Of a stretch of 64,000 nt of DNA, positions 41,928 through 50,678 are shown in pieces. Position 1 is the first letter of the stretch, and the number at the start of each line of letters is the position of its first letter. The notes below the pieces were generated by a model, which saw only the letters and a list, made by a program, of their open reading frames with translations, did not search any database and was not told the DNA's origin. A program made the translations under genes and the position numbers. Origin of the DNA: Candidatus Bathyarchaeota archaeon (lineage in GTDB: Archaea; Thermoproteota; Bathyarchaeia; Bathyarchaeales; Bathycorpusculaceae); NCBI GenBank assembly GCA_026014465.1, contig JAOZID010000010.1:278288-342287 (forward strand), given 5' to 3'.

Positions 41928-43166
41928 GTGACAGCTATGGTTGGGGAAGTTAGTCTTGAGAGTGCTTATTGGCTAATTAGAGATGCTTTTCCCGATGTTC
42001 TCATTGATTCTTTGGATGTTGTTAAGACGGTAGAAGCATACAGGCAGTTTTGGAAACCAAAAGAAGTAAAAGTTGTACTTTTAGCAGAGTCACATGTCTA
42101 CACAGACGAGGCGGATTTTGAAAAGGAATGTTCCATACCTGCTTTGCCTGACTTGTTGATAGATTACCCGAAACGTTTTGTTAGATTTGTTTATTGTTTA
42201 GGTTATGGTGAAAACAGACTCTTGACCGATGCATCATTTTCTCGTAAAAATACAGGAACGCCTCAATTTTGGAAAATTTTTAGTTCCTGTATTTCTGAAA
42301 ACATTTTTGATTTAGGATTTAATCGCGTTTTAAAAACTGGCACACCTGACTTACGTTATAGACTCCATAATAAGATTGCCCTTTTGCGTCAGATGCAAGA
42401 AAAGGGAATATGGTTGGTTGATGCCAGCATCGTGGGGCTTTATGGCAATAAGTTGAATGCCGACCCCAAGGTTTACACGGGTATCCTAAAGACATCGTGG
42501 GATAATTATGTAAGAGGCGTCATCGAAAGGGCTCAACCTCAGTTTGTTGTAGTTATAGGAAAATCTGTTGAACGATCTGTTGGTTCTAAACTAACTTTCC
42601 CTTATGAAGGGATAGCATTACCGCAAGCGCGTCTGTCGAGTGCGGAACAGCAAAAAAACTATCGAAGATACTGTGAAATTTGCCAACATATAATTCAAAG
42701 AAAAAGACAAACAGCACCACCAAAAATTCACCCTTCCCCTACTAAACAAATCTCTGTATCAACAATTACGACCTCTACCAAAAGTCTTTGCAAAGAACAC
42801 TCTAAAGATGTTGTTGAAACATCTCTTGCTGAAAAAGGGTATAGAAAAACTGGGAAGGCAAAATGGCTCAAAAATAACCTCAGTGTACATATTGTTACAG
42901 CATCCAAATTCGATAATACAATAAGAGTTACTTGGAAAGAAAAATGGGCAAATGACTATGCAGTAATTTTTGACTATTCAAAAGCAAAAGGACCAATCTG
43001 TATAGTACACATTGACGAATTGTTTAATACCTCTTTTGTAAAGAAAAAAAGAAAAAGCGCCGCATATGCAAACAGCGGGTATTGGTGGACACAAAACTTT
43101 CCCAAAAAACATGAACTTAGCCAGCTAATCTTATCCTTACAAAACCGCTGGGATTTATTACCATAA
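41928..43166 (+). CDS. hypothetical protein, weak uracil-DNA-glycosylase-like N-terminal half
   Basis: 412 residues; family not recognised with confidence. Residues 1-250 show VKVVLLAESHVYTDEADF, RFVRFVYCLGYGENRLL, GIWLVDASIVGLYGNK and QFVVVIGKSVERSVG. The spacing of a first strand plus a later VVxIGKSV strand recalls uracil-DNA-glycosylase-fold proteins. A Thr/Ser/Lys-rich linker (about 262-290) leads to a C-terminal domain with aromatic and Lys residues (GYRKTGKAKWLKNNLSVHI ... GYWWTQNF). Base use is AT-rich and unlike the flanking translation genes. GTG 41928 and ATG 41937 are both possible starts. Confidence 0.55.
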   Translation: MTAMVGEVSLESAYWLIRDAFPDVLIDSLDVVKTVEAYRQFWKPKEVKVVLLAESHVYTDEADFEKECSIPALPDLLIDYPKRFVRFVYCLGYGENRLLTDASFSRKNTGTPQFWKIFSSCISENIFDLGFNRVLKTGTPDLRYRLHNKIALLRQMQEKGIWLVDASIVGLYGNKLNADPKVYTGILKTSWDNYVRGVIERAQPQFVVVIGKSVERSVGSKLTFPYEGIALPQARLSSAEQQKNYRRYCEICQHIIQRKRQTAPPKIHPSPTKQISVSTITTSTKSLCKEHSKDVVETSLAEKGYRKTGKAKWLKNNLSVHIVTASKFDNTIRVTWKEKWANDYAVIFDYSKAKGPICIVHIDELFNTSFVKKKRKSAAYANSGYWWTQNFPKKHELSQLILSLQNRWDLLP

Positions 43167-43191
43167 AACCTTCACAAAACTCAACAGGCTC

Positions 43192-44133
43192 TTATTGGAT
43201 TTGTTTGAGTAGTTGGCATGCCATGCAGAGGTTTGCTGCGGCGGGGTGGTTGCATTGTTGGCAGTTTTGGAAGGGTGGTTTTTGGGTGGTTTGTTGTATG
43301 GCGGGGCGGAGTTTTTCGATGGATTTGTAGATGGTGTGTTTGGTTCCTGCGTGGCGTTCTTCCATGCGGTTTAGGAGTGTGCGGATGTCGTTGCGTAGGG
43401 CTTCGGAGGCGTAGGGGCAGGGGGTGCTTTGGAAGTTTATGTTTTTGAGGTAGGCGTATAGTGCGCTTTCTTTTTCTGGGATTTCGCAAAACGGCTTGAC
43501 TTTTTGGATGAGTTTGGGGTGGATTTTGTCGGTTATGGGTTTTTCTGCTGCCATTTTGGGGATGTCGCCGTGGAAGATGTTGAGGAGGCTGGTTTGGACT
43601 TCGTCGTCGAGGGTGTGTCCTGTGGCGACTTTGTTGGCGTTTATGTTGAGGGCGGCGATGTTTAGGGCTTTGCGTCTTAGGACGCCGCAGTAGGCGCAGG
43701 GGGTTAGTTCGCAGCCGCGTGTTTTGGCGCGTTTTACGATTTCGTCTAGGGTGTAGCCGTAGAGGTCTTTGAAGCTGACGATGTGGTGGGGCATGTTCCA
43801 GCGTTTGCAGGCGTCCACCGCAATCTGTAGTGCTTCGTCGCGGTAGCCTTTGATGCCTTCGTCCACCGTCACTGCAACCAGCTTTGCCCGCGGAAACCTG
43901 CGCTCCAGCCGCGCTAGAACCTCTAACAGGCTGATGCTGTCTTTTCCGCCGCTCACGCCAATGGCGACCGTGTCGTTGTAGTTGAGCATCTTGTACTTGG
44001 CTATAGTCGCGCGCACCTTATTCTCGATAGATTCGCCAAAACATTTGCGGCACAACCGCTCACCGCTGTAAATTCGATGATAAAAAGGTTCTTTGCGTTT
44101 GCATGCGCTGCACTTATCAGCAGACGAACTCAT
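43192..44133 (-). CDS. tRNA 2-thiolation protein of the TtuA/Ncs6 family
   Basis: 313 residues. An N-terminal zinc finger (CSACKRKEPFYHRIYSGERLCRKCF), the PP-loop VAIGVSGGKDSISLLEVL, the Cys in TPCAYCGVLRRKALN, GHTLDDEVQT, and a C-terminal zinc finger (NCQQCNHPAAANLCMACQLL) give the Ncs6/TtuA order. It adenylates and thiolates U34 or U54 of tRNA, probably with an Fe-S cluster on the central Cys. Divergent from the nucleotidyltransferase gene. Confidence 0.92.
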   Translation of the reverse strand: MSSSADKCSACKRKEPFYHRIYSGERLCRKCFGESIENKVRATIAKYKMLNYNDTVAIGVSGGKDSISLLEVLARLERRFPRAKLVAVTVDEGIKGYRDEALQIAVDACKRWNMPHHIVSFKDLYGYTLDEIVKRAKTRGCELTPCAYCGVLRRKALNIAALNINANKVATGHTLDDEVQTSLLNIFHGDIPKMAAEKPITDKIHPKLIQKVKPFCEIPEKESALYAYLKNINFQSTPCPYASEALRNDIRTLLNRMEERHAGTKHTIYKSIEKLRPAIQQTTQKPPFQNCQQCNHPAAANLCMACQLLKQIQ

Positions 44134-44195
44134 AAGATGCCCCAGACAGGAAACTATGTTGAGAAACGAACAACTAATAAACCCTCACCTGAATT

Positions 44196-44918
44196 TTGTC
44201 AAAAGAGACGATACAAGTGGCAGAAAGAACCGAAAAACACGTTGATAACCTTGAAGTTACCTACAGCAACGACCATTGGATACAGCTGCGAAGGCACAGG
44301 CAAAAAACGCAGACCCTAATAGAAACGTTAGAGCAAAGACACCTAAGCGCAGTTGTCCACGGCAGCACCGCACGCGGCGACACCCACAACGACAGCGACA
44401 TAGACATATTCTTACCTGACCCTGCCTCGTCCTTCCAAGTCGAAACCGCGCTTGAGCAAGCAGGCATCCAAATCAGCAACCGCTACCTCATCCAAGCCAC
44501 ACCCACATACGCCATGAAAGCCTACATCGAACTCGACCCGACAACCACCATATCCTTCCCGCTCATGGCACTACGCAAAGTCGAACGCGAATTCTACAAG
44601 TTCAGCGGCGAAATCAACCTGACCCAACTGCAGGCAGATGTGCGGGTTTGCGGCGTAAACAAACAGTTGGTGCTAATTGAACCCACCAAGGCTGGGCACC
44701 TGCAAAGCAGCATAATCGGACGCGAACAACAAGCCGCCAAAACTTTGGGTGTATCCGCTCAGACAGTTTTAGACCGTGTTAGGGCTTTGCGTCGGCGTGA
44801 CCAAGTGGGCAGAACAGGTGTTTTCCTCAAAAAAGAGTTGTCTGTGGAGGAGACGTTTGAGCAGGTGCTACATCGGCTTTCATGCGAGAATCCTGTGGTG
44901 CGTCGTCGGGTACGATAA
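44196..44918 (+). CDS. predicted nucleotidyltransferase (COG1665-like) with C-terminal wHTH-like part
   Basis: 240 residues. The polymerase-beta-type active site is AVVHGSTARGDTHNDSDIDIFLPD (hG[GS] and DxD). The second half (ISFPLMALRKVEREFYKFSGEI ... KAGHLQSSIIGREQQAAKTLGVSAQTVLDRVRALRRRDQVG) looks like a helix-turn-helix. The archaeal family is uncharacterised; its activity would be transfer of NMP to an RNA or protein. TTG start at 44196. Convergent with tbp. Confidence 0.82.
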   Translation: MSKETIQVAERTEKHVDNLEVTYSNDHWIQLRRHRQKTQTLIETLEQRHLSAVVHGSTARGDTHNDSDIDIFLPDPASSFQVETALEQAGIQISNRYLIQATPTYAMKAYIELDPTTTISFPLMALRKVEREFYKFSGEINLTQLQADVRVCGVNKQLVLIEPTKAGHLQSSIIGREQQAAKTLGVSAQTVLDRVRALRRRDQVGRTGVFLKKELSVEETFEQVLHRLSCENPVVRRRVR

Positions 44919-44952
44919 AAAAGGTTTGTTCCGCAAAGAAGCGGAGGAGGGT

Positions 44953-45519
44953 TTACTCGGGGTAGAAGATGAGGTCTTTTTCTTCGAGTATTTGCTGGAT
45001 TTTGTCTACTGCCTCATACACTTGTTCTTCTTTTTTGGCTCCAACACAGACGAGTTTGCCTGCGCTAAAGATCAGGAACACGACTTTGGGTTCGTCCATG
45101 CGGAAAACGGCGCCTGGGAACTGTTCGGGTTCATACATGACTCTGCTTAGCTTGTACACGAGGCTTTCCAAGTCAATTTCTCCGCCAAGTTCAGCCGAAG
45201 CCACAATGTTTTGGATTTTAACCACTGGTTTTTCAGTAATCTGGATACCTTGACCACGCAGTTCCTTGACCACTTTCTCTACTGCTGAACGCGACTCTTT
45301 CTCAGATTTCGCTCCAGTGCAAACCATCTTGCCAGTGCCGAAAATCAAAGTGGCAGTTTTAGGTTTTTTCAAGCGGAAAACTAGGCCAGGAAAAACGCTT
45401 GGGTTATACTCGGTCTGAGGAAACTTTTCAACAATCTTTTGCAAATCAATCTTTTGATTCAAAGATACTGAGGCGACTATGTTCTGAATGGAAATTAACG
45501 GTTTTCTTTTGCTGCTCAT
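44953..45519 (-). CDS. tbp: TATA-binding protein
   Basis: 188 residues made of two direct repeats: IQNIVASVSLNQKIDLQKIVEKFPQTEYNPSVFPGLVFRL and IQNIVASAELGGEIDLESLVYKLSRVMYEPEQFPGAVFRM, each followed by LIF(G/S)(T/A)GK(M/L)VC(T/V)GAK. The four DNA-contacting Phe positions are present. It binds the TATA box with TFB to start transcription. The upstream 70 bp hold five TATA-like elements, suggesting autoregulation. The ATG at 45519 is clear. Confidence 0.98.
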   Translation of the reverse strand: MSSKRKPLISIQNIVASVSLNQKIDLQKIVEKFPQTEYNPSVFPGLVFRLKKPKTATLIFGTGKMVCTGAKSEKESRSAVEKVVKELRGQGIQITEKPVVKIQNIVASAELGGEIDLESLVYKLSRVMYEPEQFPGAVFRMDEPKVVFLIFSAGKLVCVGAKKEEQVYEAVDKIQQILEEKDLIFYPE

Positions 45520-45535
45520 TTCAATTACCCGTATC

Positions 45536-45606
45536 CGTATTTCTTTATATACGCTTTATACTGCACAGGTATATAACATATCCCTTTATAAAGCCATATA
45601 TAGAAA
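45536..45606 (-). promoter_or_regulatory. cluster of five TATA-like elements upstream of tbp
   Basis: On the minus strand, in order toward tbp: TATATATG, TTTATAAAG, TTATATACC, AGTATAAAG and GTATATAAAG within about 70 bp. The gene product would bind all of them. Confidence 0.6.
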
Positions 45607-45623
45607 GGGGTTTAGACGCGGTT

Positions 45624-46712
45624 TTATGTTGAATCGCTGTTGTACAAGGGGAATCTAAGTAGCGCCGCGATGCCTGCTAATGCTAAAAGTTTTGCTCCTG
45701 CTTCGTGTTCGGTGCTTACAACTATGACGCTGCCTTTGCGGTATTCGACCTCGCGCATGGCTTTCTCCAGCCGTAGCCGCTGTTCCTCTTCAGCCTCCCG
45801 AAGCAGCGTATCAGCAACAATTAGCTTCTCCACCGCGCCACACTGAACCGCCGCTTCCACCGCATCCAAACCATACGTTATAGTTGCATCTTCCTTGCCT
45901 AACCGTTTTAGAACTTCTTCCATGGCTTGAGTTTCTTCTACAAGCCGCATCTGATGCGCCGCCTTCAAAAGCACGCCTGAACGTACGGCTTCATAAATGC
46001 CCGAAGTGCCACCGTTATTGACGCTTTTCACGTCTCCAATTGACTGCGCCGCGGCTTTGTTGTTGGCTTTCACGTAGGAGACGAAACCGTTTTTTATGAA
46101 GCCCACTCCGACGATCACTATGACGTTGTGGCTGGGTTCCCAGAGTTGCAGTAGACTGTTTAGGGCGCGTTTGAAGTATTCGTTGGTTGCGGTGGTGCGT
46201 TTTTCGGCTTCGTATTTCCCAGGCAGCTTGACGCGTTCGTCCACTTTGATTTCGACGCCGTACTGTTTGGTTTCGGCTATGGCGTAGCCTTCGTCGTCTA
46301 TTGCGACTATGAGCAGGGGTTTTTCGGCTTCGCTGGCAAGCTGCAAACGGTCAAGCGCGTGTTTAGGCCATTCCTTCTTGACGATGGTTAGGGGCTTGTT
46401 GAGCGAGGCGCTTATGGTGTGGTGCGCACCGGTGGGGATAATGTCGGGGGCGTGGATGATGATGCCGTGAACCCGCAGTTTGCCAAGGAACTTGTCCCAT
46501 GCTACGTTTTCTACGCGCACCCCCATAAATGCTGAGACGCGTTCGGCGCTTTTGGGTCGGTTAGCTTCGCCGTCAGATTTTATGGCTCGGCTAGTGAATG
46601 CGTAAACCTCATCGTCGGGGTATATGATGTTGTAGAGGTGCCAAAGGTCGTCTTGGCTGTTGGGAACAACTTTGATGAAGCCTTGCCTGAGGTTTTTTTC
46701 GGTTATCTGCAC
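45624..46712 (-). CDS. pelA: pelota (mRNA surveillance, Dom34-like)
   Basis: 362 residues. The N-terminal Sm-like domain begins MQITEKNLRQGFIKVVPNSQDDLWHLYNII, with the characteristic PDDEVYAFTSRA. The middle eRF1-like domain has LLIVAIDDEGYAIAETKQYGVEI, and the C-terminal domain has AVEAAVQCGAVEKLIVADTLLRE. Pelota with aEF1-alpha and ABCE1 rescues stalled ribosomes. It lacks a GGQ, as expected. On the same strand as tbp with a 105 bp gap containing the tbp promoter. Confidence 0.96.
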   Translation of the reverse strand: MQITEKNLRQGFIKVVPNSQDDLWHLYNIIYPDDEVYAFTSRAIKSDGEANRPKSAERVSAFMGVRVENVAWDKFLGKLRVHGIIIHAPDIIPTGAHHTISASLNKPLTIVKKEWPKHALDRLQLASEAEKPLLIVAIDDEGYAIAETKQYGVEIKVDERVKLPGKYEAEKRTTATNEYFKRALNSLLQLWEPSHNVIVIVGVGFIKNGFVSYVKANNKAAAQSIGDVKSVNNGGTSGIYEAVRSGVLLKAAHQMRLVEETQAMEEVLKRLGKEDATITYGLDAVEAAVQCGAVEKLIVADTLLREAEEEQRLRLEKAMREVEYRKGSVIVVSTEHEAGAKLLALAGIAALLRFPLYNSDST

Positions 46713-46822
46713 AATAGTCCCTTCGATAGTGTGATAGGGTTGCTGCTTGAAATATGCTATGGAACCTAAACCGTTTTTCCCCGTGTCGCAAGCTTTTTGT
46801 GCCTAAAAGCGCAGGAGAAGCT

Positions 46823-47629
46823 GTGAAGAAGATGCATGTTACGCCGTTGACAGCAGATTTGGAACCCAAGTTTTGGCGACACATCAACCAAGACCCCAGG
46901 GACTTTTACTTTTTCATACTTGACTGGACCATGCACAAAAACCAAACCAAAATCTACCTCGCACTCAACCCTGCCGACGAGATTTTGGGGGGTTTGCTTG
47001 TTTTCCAAGACCGCATAGCTCAACTTAGAGGAGCCTGCGAATCCACAGAGCAGTTGCTGGGTTTTTGCCCTGAAACAGTTACCGAGTTTGTTGCGCCGTT
47101 TGCCTGCAAGGATACTCTTTTGGAGCAGTTAAGGGAGCCTGAGTTGGTGGAGGTTATGGATTTGCTTTGTCTGCAGCGCGGCGAAGAGACCCTGCGAATT
47201 GGCGTTGAACCCTCTGAGTTGGATGATTCGGATGTGGGGGCGGTTGTAGAGTTGATGCAGCAGACGTATCCTGAGCAGTGGAGCGACATGTCCGCGAAGT
47301 CGTTGCGGTCGATGTTTAACGCGCCTGTTTGGGTGGGCATCAAAGAGGCGGGCAGGCTAGTTTCGTTGGGGGTTGCTTCGGTTACGCCTGCAGGGAGCCA
47401 CATCTGCTACATAGCCACGCACAAGGCTTATCGGAATCGGGGGTACGCTACAAGCATCGTTTCGGTTTTAACCCAAAAACTGCTGGAAAAAGCGCCTATG
47501 GTCTCAATTAACGTTATGGAGGAAAACGTTGCCGCTGTAACTGCCTACCGAAACGTGGGGTTCAAATTTTACACGCGCTACGTGCATGTTAAACGCCGCC
47601 AAAACCGCCCGTGCGGGGTTAAAGCTTAA
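46823..47629 (+). CDS. GNAT-family acetyltransferase
   Basis: About 268 residues. The C-terminal half is a GNAT domain: VGIKEAGRLVSLGVASVTPAGSHICYIATHKAYRNRGYATSIVSVL, where RNRGYA is the acetyl-CoA loop, then NVAAVTAYRNVGF. The N-terminal half is an extended, probably degenerate GNAT-like domain. GTG 46823 has AGGAG 5 nt upstream and is chosen over the ORF start at 46754. Substrate unknown. Confidence 0.82.
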   Translation: MKKMHVTPLTADLEPKFWRHINQDPRDFYFFILDWTMHKNQTKIYLALNPADEILGGLLVFQDRIAQLRGACESTEQLLGFCPETVTEFVAPFACKDTLLEQLREPELVEVMDLLCLQRGEETLRIGVEPSELDDSDVGAVVELMQQTYPEQWSDMSAKSLRSMFNAPVWVGIKEAGRLVSLGVASVTPAGSHICYIATHKAYRNRGYATSIVSVLTQKLLEKAPMVSINVMEENVAAVTAYRNVGFKFYTRYVHVKRRQNRPCGVKA

Positions 47630-47653
47630 AGGGTGCTGTGTTAATGCCTTGTC

Positions 47654-48523
47654 ATGGATGGTAAACGTGCGGGTGTCTTGTTTTCGGTCTGCGCCAGCTT
47701 AATGTTTGGACTCAGCCCTGTCCTTGTCACGTTAACCCTAAACTACACTAACATTGAAACCCAAAACGTCCTCTTCAACTTGTTCGCCAGCATATTTTTC
47801 GCTGCGTTCATTTGGGCGTTCAAGAAAAAACGTGCCCTCAAAGTGATACTTAAAAACTGGAGGGAAATAACCCTTGTAAGCGCCATAGTAGCTGCGGGGT
47901 CACTGTTGTTCACCTATGGCATCTTGGTTTCTGGACCCACCAACGCAACTTTTGTCATCCAATTCACGCTCATATTCACTATACTGCTGGGCGTAGTTTT
48001 CCTAAAAGAGCGGCTCTCCAAATTTGAAGTTCTGGGTATGCTCATTTCCTTGTCGGGGCTGTTTGTGCTCTCGTACGGCAACGTCGAATTCGAAATCCTA
48101 AGCACCGCAGTCTTGCTGGCAGCATCCGCACTTTTTGCGGCAGCAAATTTCCTCTCCAAAGTCTACGTCAAAAACATAGACCCCCTCTCGCTAACGGGCG
48201 GTCGAGCCATATTCGTGTTCGTGATTTTGCTGGTTTACGCTTTGGCCTTGGGGAAACTTGATTTTGCCCTGCCAGTTGAAGCACTGGGTTACTCAGCGTT
48301 GGGCGCAGTCACAGGCGTAGCACTAAGTTTCGTGTTCTTCTTCAAAGCCCTAGAAATCTTTGAAGTCTCCAAAACCATGATAATCCGAAGCATGGAACCC
48401 TTCCTAACCGCCCTGTTCTCCTTTGCCATACTTGCCTTAGCACCCACGGCAAACCAGCTTGCAGGCGGCGCCATCATCGTTGCAGGCGTCATCCTCCTGA
48501 GCCTAACCAAACAGCAGCAGTAG
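47654..48523 (+). CDS. EamA/DMT-family transporter
   Basis: 289 residues and about ten TM helices in two EamA halves: AGVLFSVCASLMFGLSPVLV ... LVSGPTNATFVIQFTLIFTILLGVVFLKERLSKFEVLGMLI, then LAASALFAAANFLSKVY ... AVTGVALSFVFFFKALEIFEVSKTMIIRSMEPFLTALFSFAILALAPTANQLAGGAIIVAGVIL. Exports metabolites or takes up nucleotide sugars; substrate unknown. Starts 24 bp after the GNAT gene, so the two are probably co-transcribed. Confidence 0.88.
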   Translation: MDGKRAGVLFSVCASLMFGLSPVLVTLTLNYTNIETQNVLFNLFASIFFAAFIWAFKKKRALKVILKNWREITLVSAIVAAGSLLFTYGILVSGPTNATFVIQFTLIFTILLGVVFLKERLSKFEVLGMLISLSGLFVLSYGNVEFEILSTAVLLAASALFAAANFLSKVYVKNIDPLSLTGGRAIFVFVILLVYALALGKLDFALPVEALGYSALGAVTGVALSFVFFFKALEIFEVSKTMIIRSMEPFLTALFSFAILALAPTANQLAGGAIIVAGVILLSLTKQQQ

Positions 48524-48658
48524 CCCAACTATAAACCCGCAACCCAAATACAATACTTCGCAAGCGTTTCTAATTATGCTATATAGTTTATGCGCAATAT
48601 CCGTAATAACAGCGTTTGGTCTTTATAGTTTGGCAAGAGCCAAGGGAGAAAATGGTGT

Positions 48659-48826
48659 ATGCTTTCGAAGGATTGTTATGCATGTCCACAGCTTAAAGCC
48701 TGTGAGGTACGTTACCAAAAAGTTCAGCAAGGCGGCAAAGTGTATTGCCCCAACGGAAAAGAACACTCAGTCGACACACCCAATATGCTCTTCAAAGCGG
48801 ATTTATGCATGAGGCTGCCGCCTTAA
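48659..48826 (+). CDS. 55-residue Cys-rich microprotein
   Basis: ATG 48659 opens MLSKDCYACPQLKACEVRYQ, then KVQQGGKVYCPNGKEHSV, then DTPNMLFKADLCMRLPP. Cys spacing (CxxCx5C ... YCPNGKEH ... C) suggests a small zinc-binding fold. GGGAG lies about 10 nt upstream, and TTTATAG at about 48621-48627 lies 32-38 nt before the ATG. An overlapping 78-codon frame in another phase looks random by comparison. It ends 13 bp before the 3' end of the ABC operon on the other strand. Confidence 0.5.
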   Translation: MLSKDCYACPQLKACEVRYQKVQQGGKVYCPNGKEHSVDTPNMLFKADLCMRLPP

Positions 48827-48839
48827 GCCCGTTTCTTTT

Positions 48840-50678
48840 TTAAGGTGCCTGTTTTGTGCGGGTTTTTATGGTGCCGTCTTGCATGATGATTTGTCTTTGG
48901 GCGTAGTCGGCGATGTCTTGTTCGTGGGTTATGAGTATGATGGTGGTTGCGGTTTCTTCGTGGAATTTTTTGAGCAGGGTCATAACTTGTTTTCCTGTGG
49001 CGGAGTCAAGGTCGCCTGTTGGTTCGTCGGCGAATATGACTGCGGGGCGGTTGGTTAGGGCTCGGGCGATTGCGACGCGCTGCATCTGTCCCCCGCTTAG
49101 CTGTGCAGGAAACTGTTTTGCCTGCTGCGAAATCCCCACGCCAGCTAAAAGCTCCTCAAGACGGCTCTTCAAGTCCTTGCTTAGCCCAGCCAAATCCGCA
49201 GGCAAAGCAATGTTCTCGGCAGCGGTAAAATGAGGCAACAACGCATAGTTCTGGAATATGAAACCCATCTCCATCAGGCGGATACGCGACTTTTCTTTAT
49301 CGCCTAGTTTGTGCAAGTTCTTTCCCCGAAAACTCACCATGCCATAATCAGGCGTATCCAACCCAGCGATGCAGTTTAGCAGCGTGGTTTTGCCCGCGCC
49401 CGAATTGCCCACGATTGCCAAGAACTCTCCTTTCTTAACATCCAAGTTAACGCCACACAGGGCATAAACAGTTGTCAGCCCCAAAGTGTAGTTTTTGACT
49501 AAGCCGCGTACTGAGATAAGGGCGTCTTGTGGGGCATCGGTTATGGTAGTTACTTCTGAATCGTAGAGCCGCGTGTTGAAGGTGAAGTAGGGGAGGTCGG
49601 CTCCGAAGAAGTCTGACCACATCTTGAGGAGTTCGGCTTGCACGAAAACGTCAATGCTCAGCTGGGCTATGGGCGCCACGGCGGCTTTGAATTCGTCAGC
49701 GGACGTTGCGGTTTGGATGTTGGGGCTGTTTTGGAAGTAGTCGCGTAGCTGAACTTGGTTTTGCGAGAGCTTTTTTCCTACTGTAGCGAGGAGGCGTTTT
49801 GTGGAGGTGATTTTTGTGGAGAGCTGGCGGATTTCAGTGTTCAAGTCGGCGGTGTCGGTTTTGAGGGGGTAGCCGCGCAGGTCTTGTTTGAGGTCTCCAA
49901 ACAGGTTGAGGGTACGCAGGAGGGTTTTGTCTACGTCGTGCAGGGCGCTTAGTTTGGCGGATAAGATGCGTAGGCAGGCTTCGAATTTTTCTTGCAGCTT
50001 GGCGTTTTGGGCTTTGTGTTTTGCGGTTTGAACGTTTAAGTTTAACGCGTCAAGGGCATCACTTGCCTGCTGCAAGCGGTTTATGGTGGGCTCCAAGATT
50101 GCCTTGAACAAATTCAGCAAAACCAGCTTATCAACAACACTAACCAAATCCGCCTTTGACTCAAAACAGTCACACGCTAAAGCATCGTCAGCAAAAGCAG
50201 GAAGCAACAAACGGTACTTTGGGGTTTCTTCAAGGTCCCAAAGGGCAACGTAGCTTTTTGCTTGGATTTCACAGAACTCAACGGGCAAATCACTGCGGAC
50301 TTTTTTAAGCTCAGCCTCAAAAGCCTTGGCGATTTTAGGGTCTACCTCAGCAAGGAAAGTCTTCACGATTTTGGAGGTCTCTTTTAGCTCCTGTTTTTTG
50401 TGCAGCTGCTTTTGCAGTTCAACCTTGTTTTTCAGGTAATACCGCGCAAATAAGCTGCGAAGACCGCTCTTTTCAACGCGTTCAACAATTTTTGGGGACA
50501 GGGCATCTGACAAAGGTTTTTCGGCGGATAGGAAAATGAACGTGTTGAGTTCTTTGGCGTTAACTTTTTTCGTGGAGATTTTTAGGGCTTTTTGCAGTTC
50601 TGTGGTTAATCGTTTTTGGAGTTTTTGGTTTTCTATGTGCAGCGATTTTTGGATTAAGGCTGCGGCGTAGACTTTCAT
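48840..50678 (-). CDS. ABC ATPase with a large N-terminal helical extension
   Basis: About 612 residues. The C-terminal 225 residues are a LolD/MacB-type ATPase: Walker A VGNSGAGKTTLLNCI, signature LSGGQMQRVAIARAL, Walker B AVIFADEPTGDLDS and an H-loop ITHEQD. The preceding roughly 390 residues are helical, Lys/Leu/Glu-rich and coiled-coil in part (KHKAQNAKLQEKFEACL, TEIRQLSTKITSTKRLLATVGKKL), with no TM and no family I recognise. GGAGG lies 7 nt before ATG 50678, and the start overlaps the upstream ATPase gene by 4 bp. Partner of the adjacent ATPase and FtsX-type permease. Confidence 0.85.
   Translation of the reverse strand: MKVYAAALIQKSLHIENQKLQKRLTTELQKALKISTKKVNAKELNTFIFLSAEKPLSDALSPKIVERVEKSGLRSLFARYYLKNKVELQKQLHKKQELKETSKIVKTFLAEVDPKIAKAFEAELKKVRSDLPVEFCEIQAKSYVALWDLEETPKYRLLLPAFADDALACDCFESKADLVSVVDKLVLLNLFKAILEPTINRLQQASDALDALNLNVQTAKHKAQNAKLQEKFEACLRILSAKLSALHDVDKTLLRTLNLFGDLKQDLRGYPLKTDTADLNTEIRQLSTKITSTKRLLATVGKKLSQNQVQLRDYFQNSPNIQTATSADEFKAAVAPIAQLSIDVFVQAELLKMWSDFFGADLPYFTFNTRLYDSEVTTITDAPQDALISVRGLVKNYTLGLTTVYALCGVNLDVKKGEFLAIVGNSGAGKTTLLNCIAGLDTPDYGMVSFRGKNLHKLGDKEKSRIRLMEMGFIFQNYALLPHFTAAENIALPADLAGLSKDLKSRLEELLAGVGISQQAKQFPAQLSGGQMQRVAIARALTNRPAVIFADEPTGDLDSATGKQVMTLLKKFHEETATTIILITHEQDIADYAQRQIIMQDGTIKTRTKQAP

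Noticed and set aside
48576-48812. 78-codon ORF overlapping the Cys-rich microprotein
   Set aside because: No ribosome-binding site and random-looking sequence; the other frame has coherent Cys spacing and a better start.
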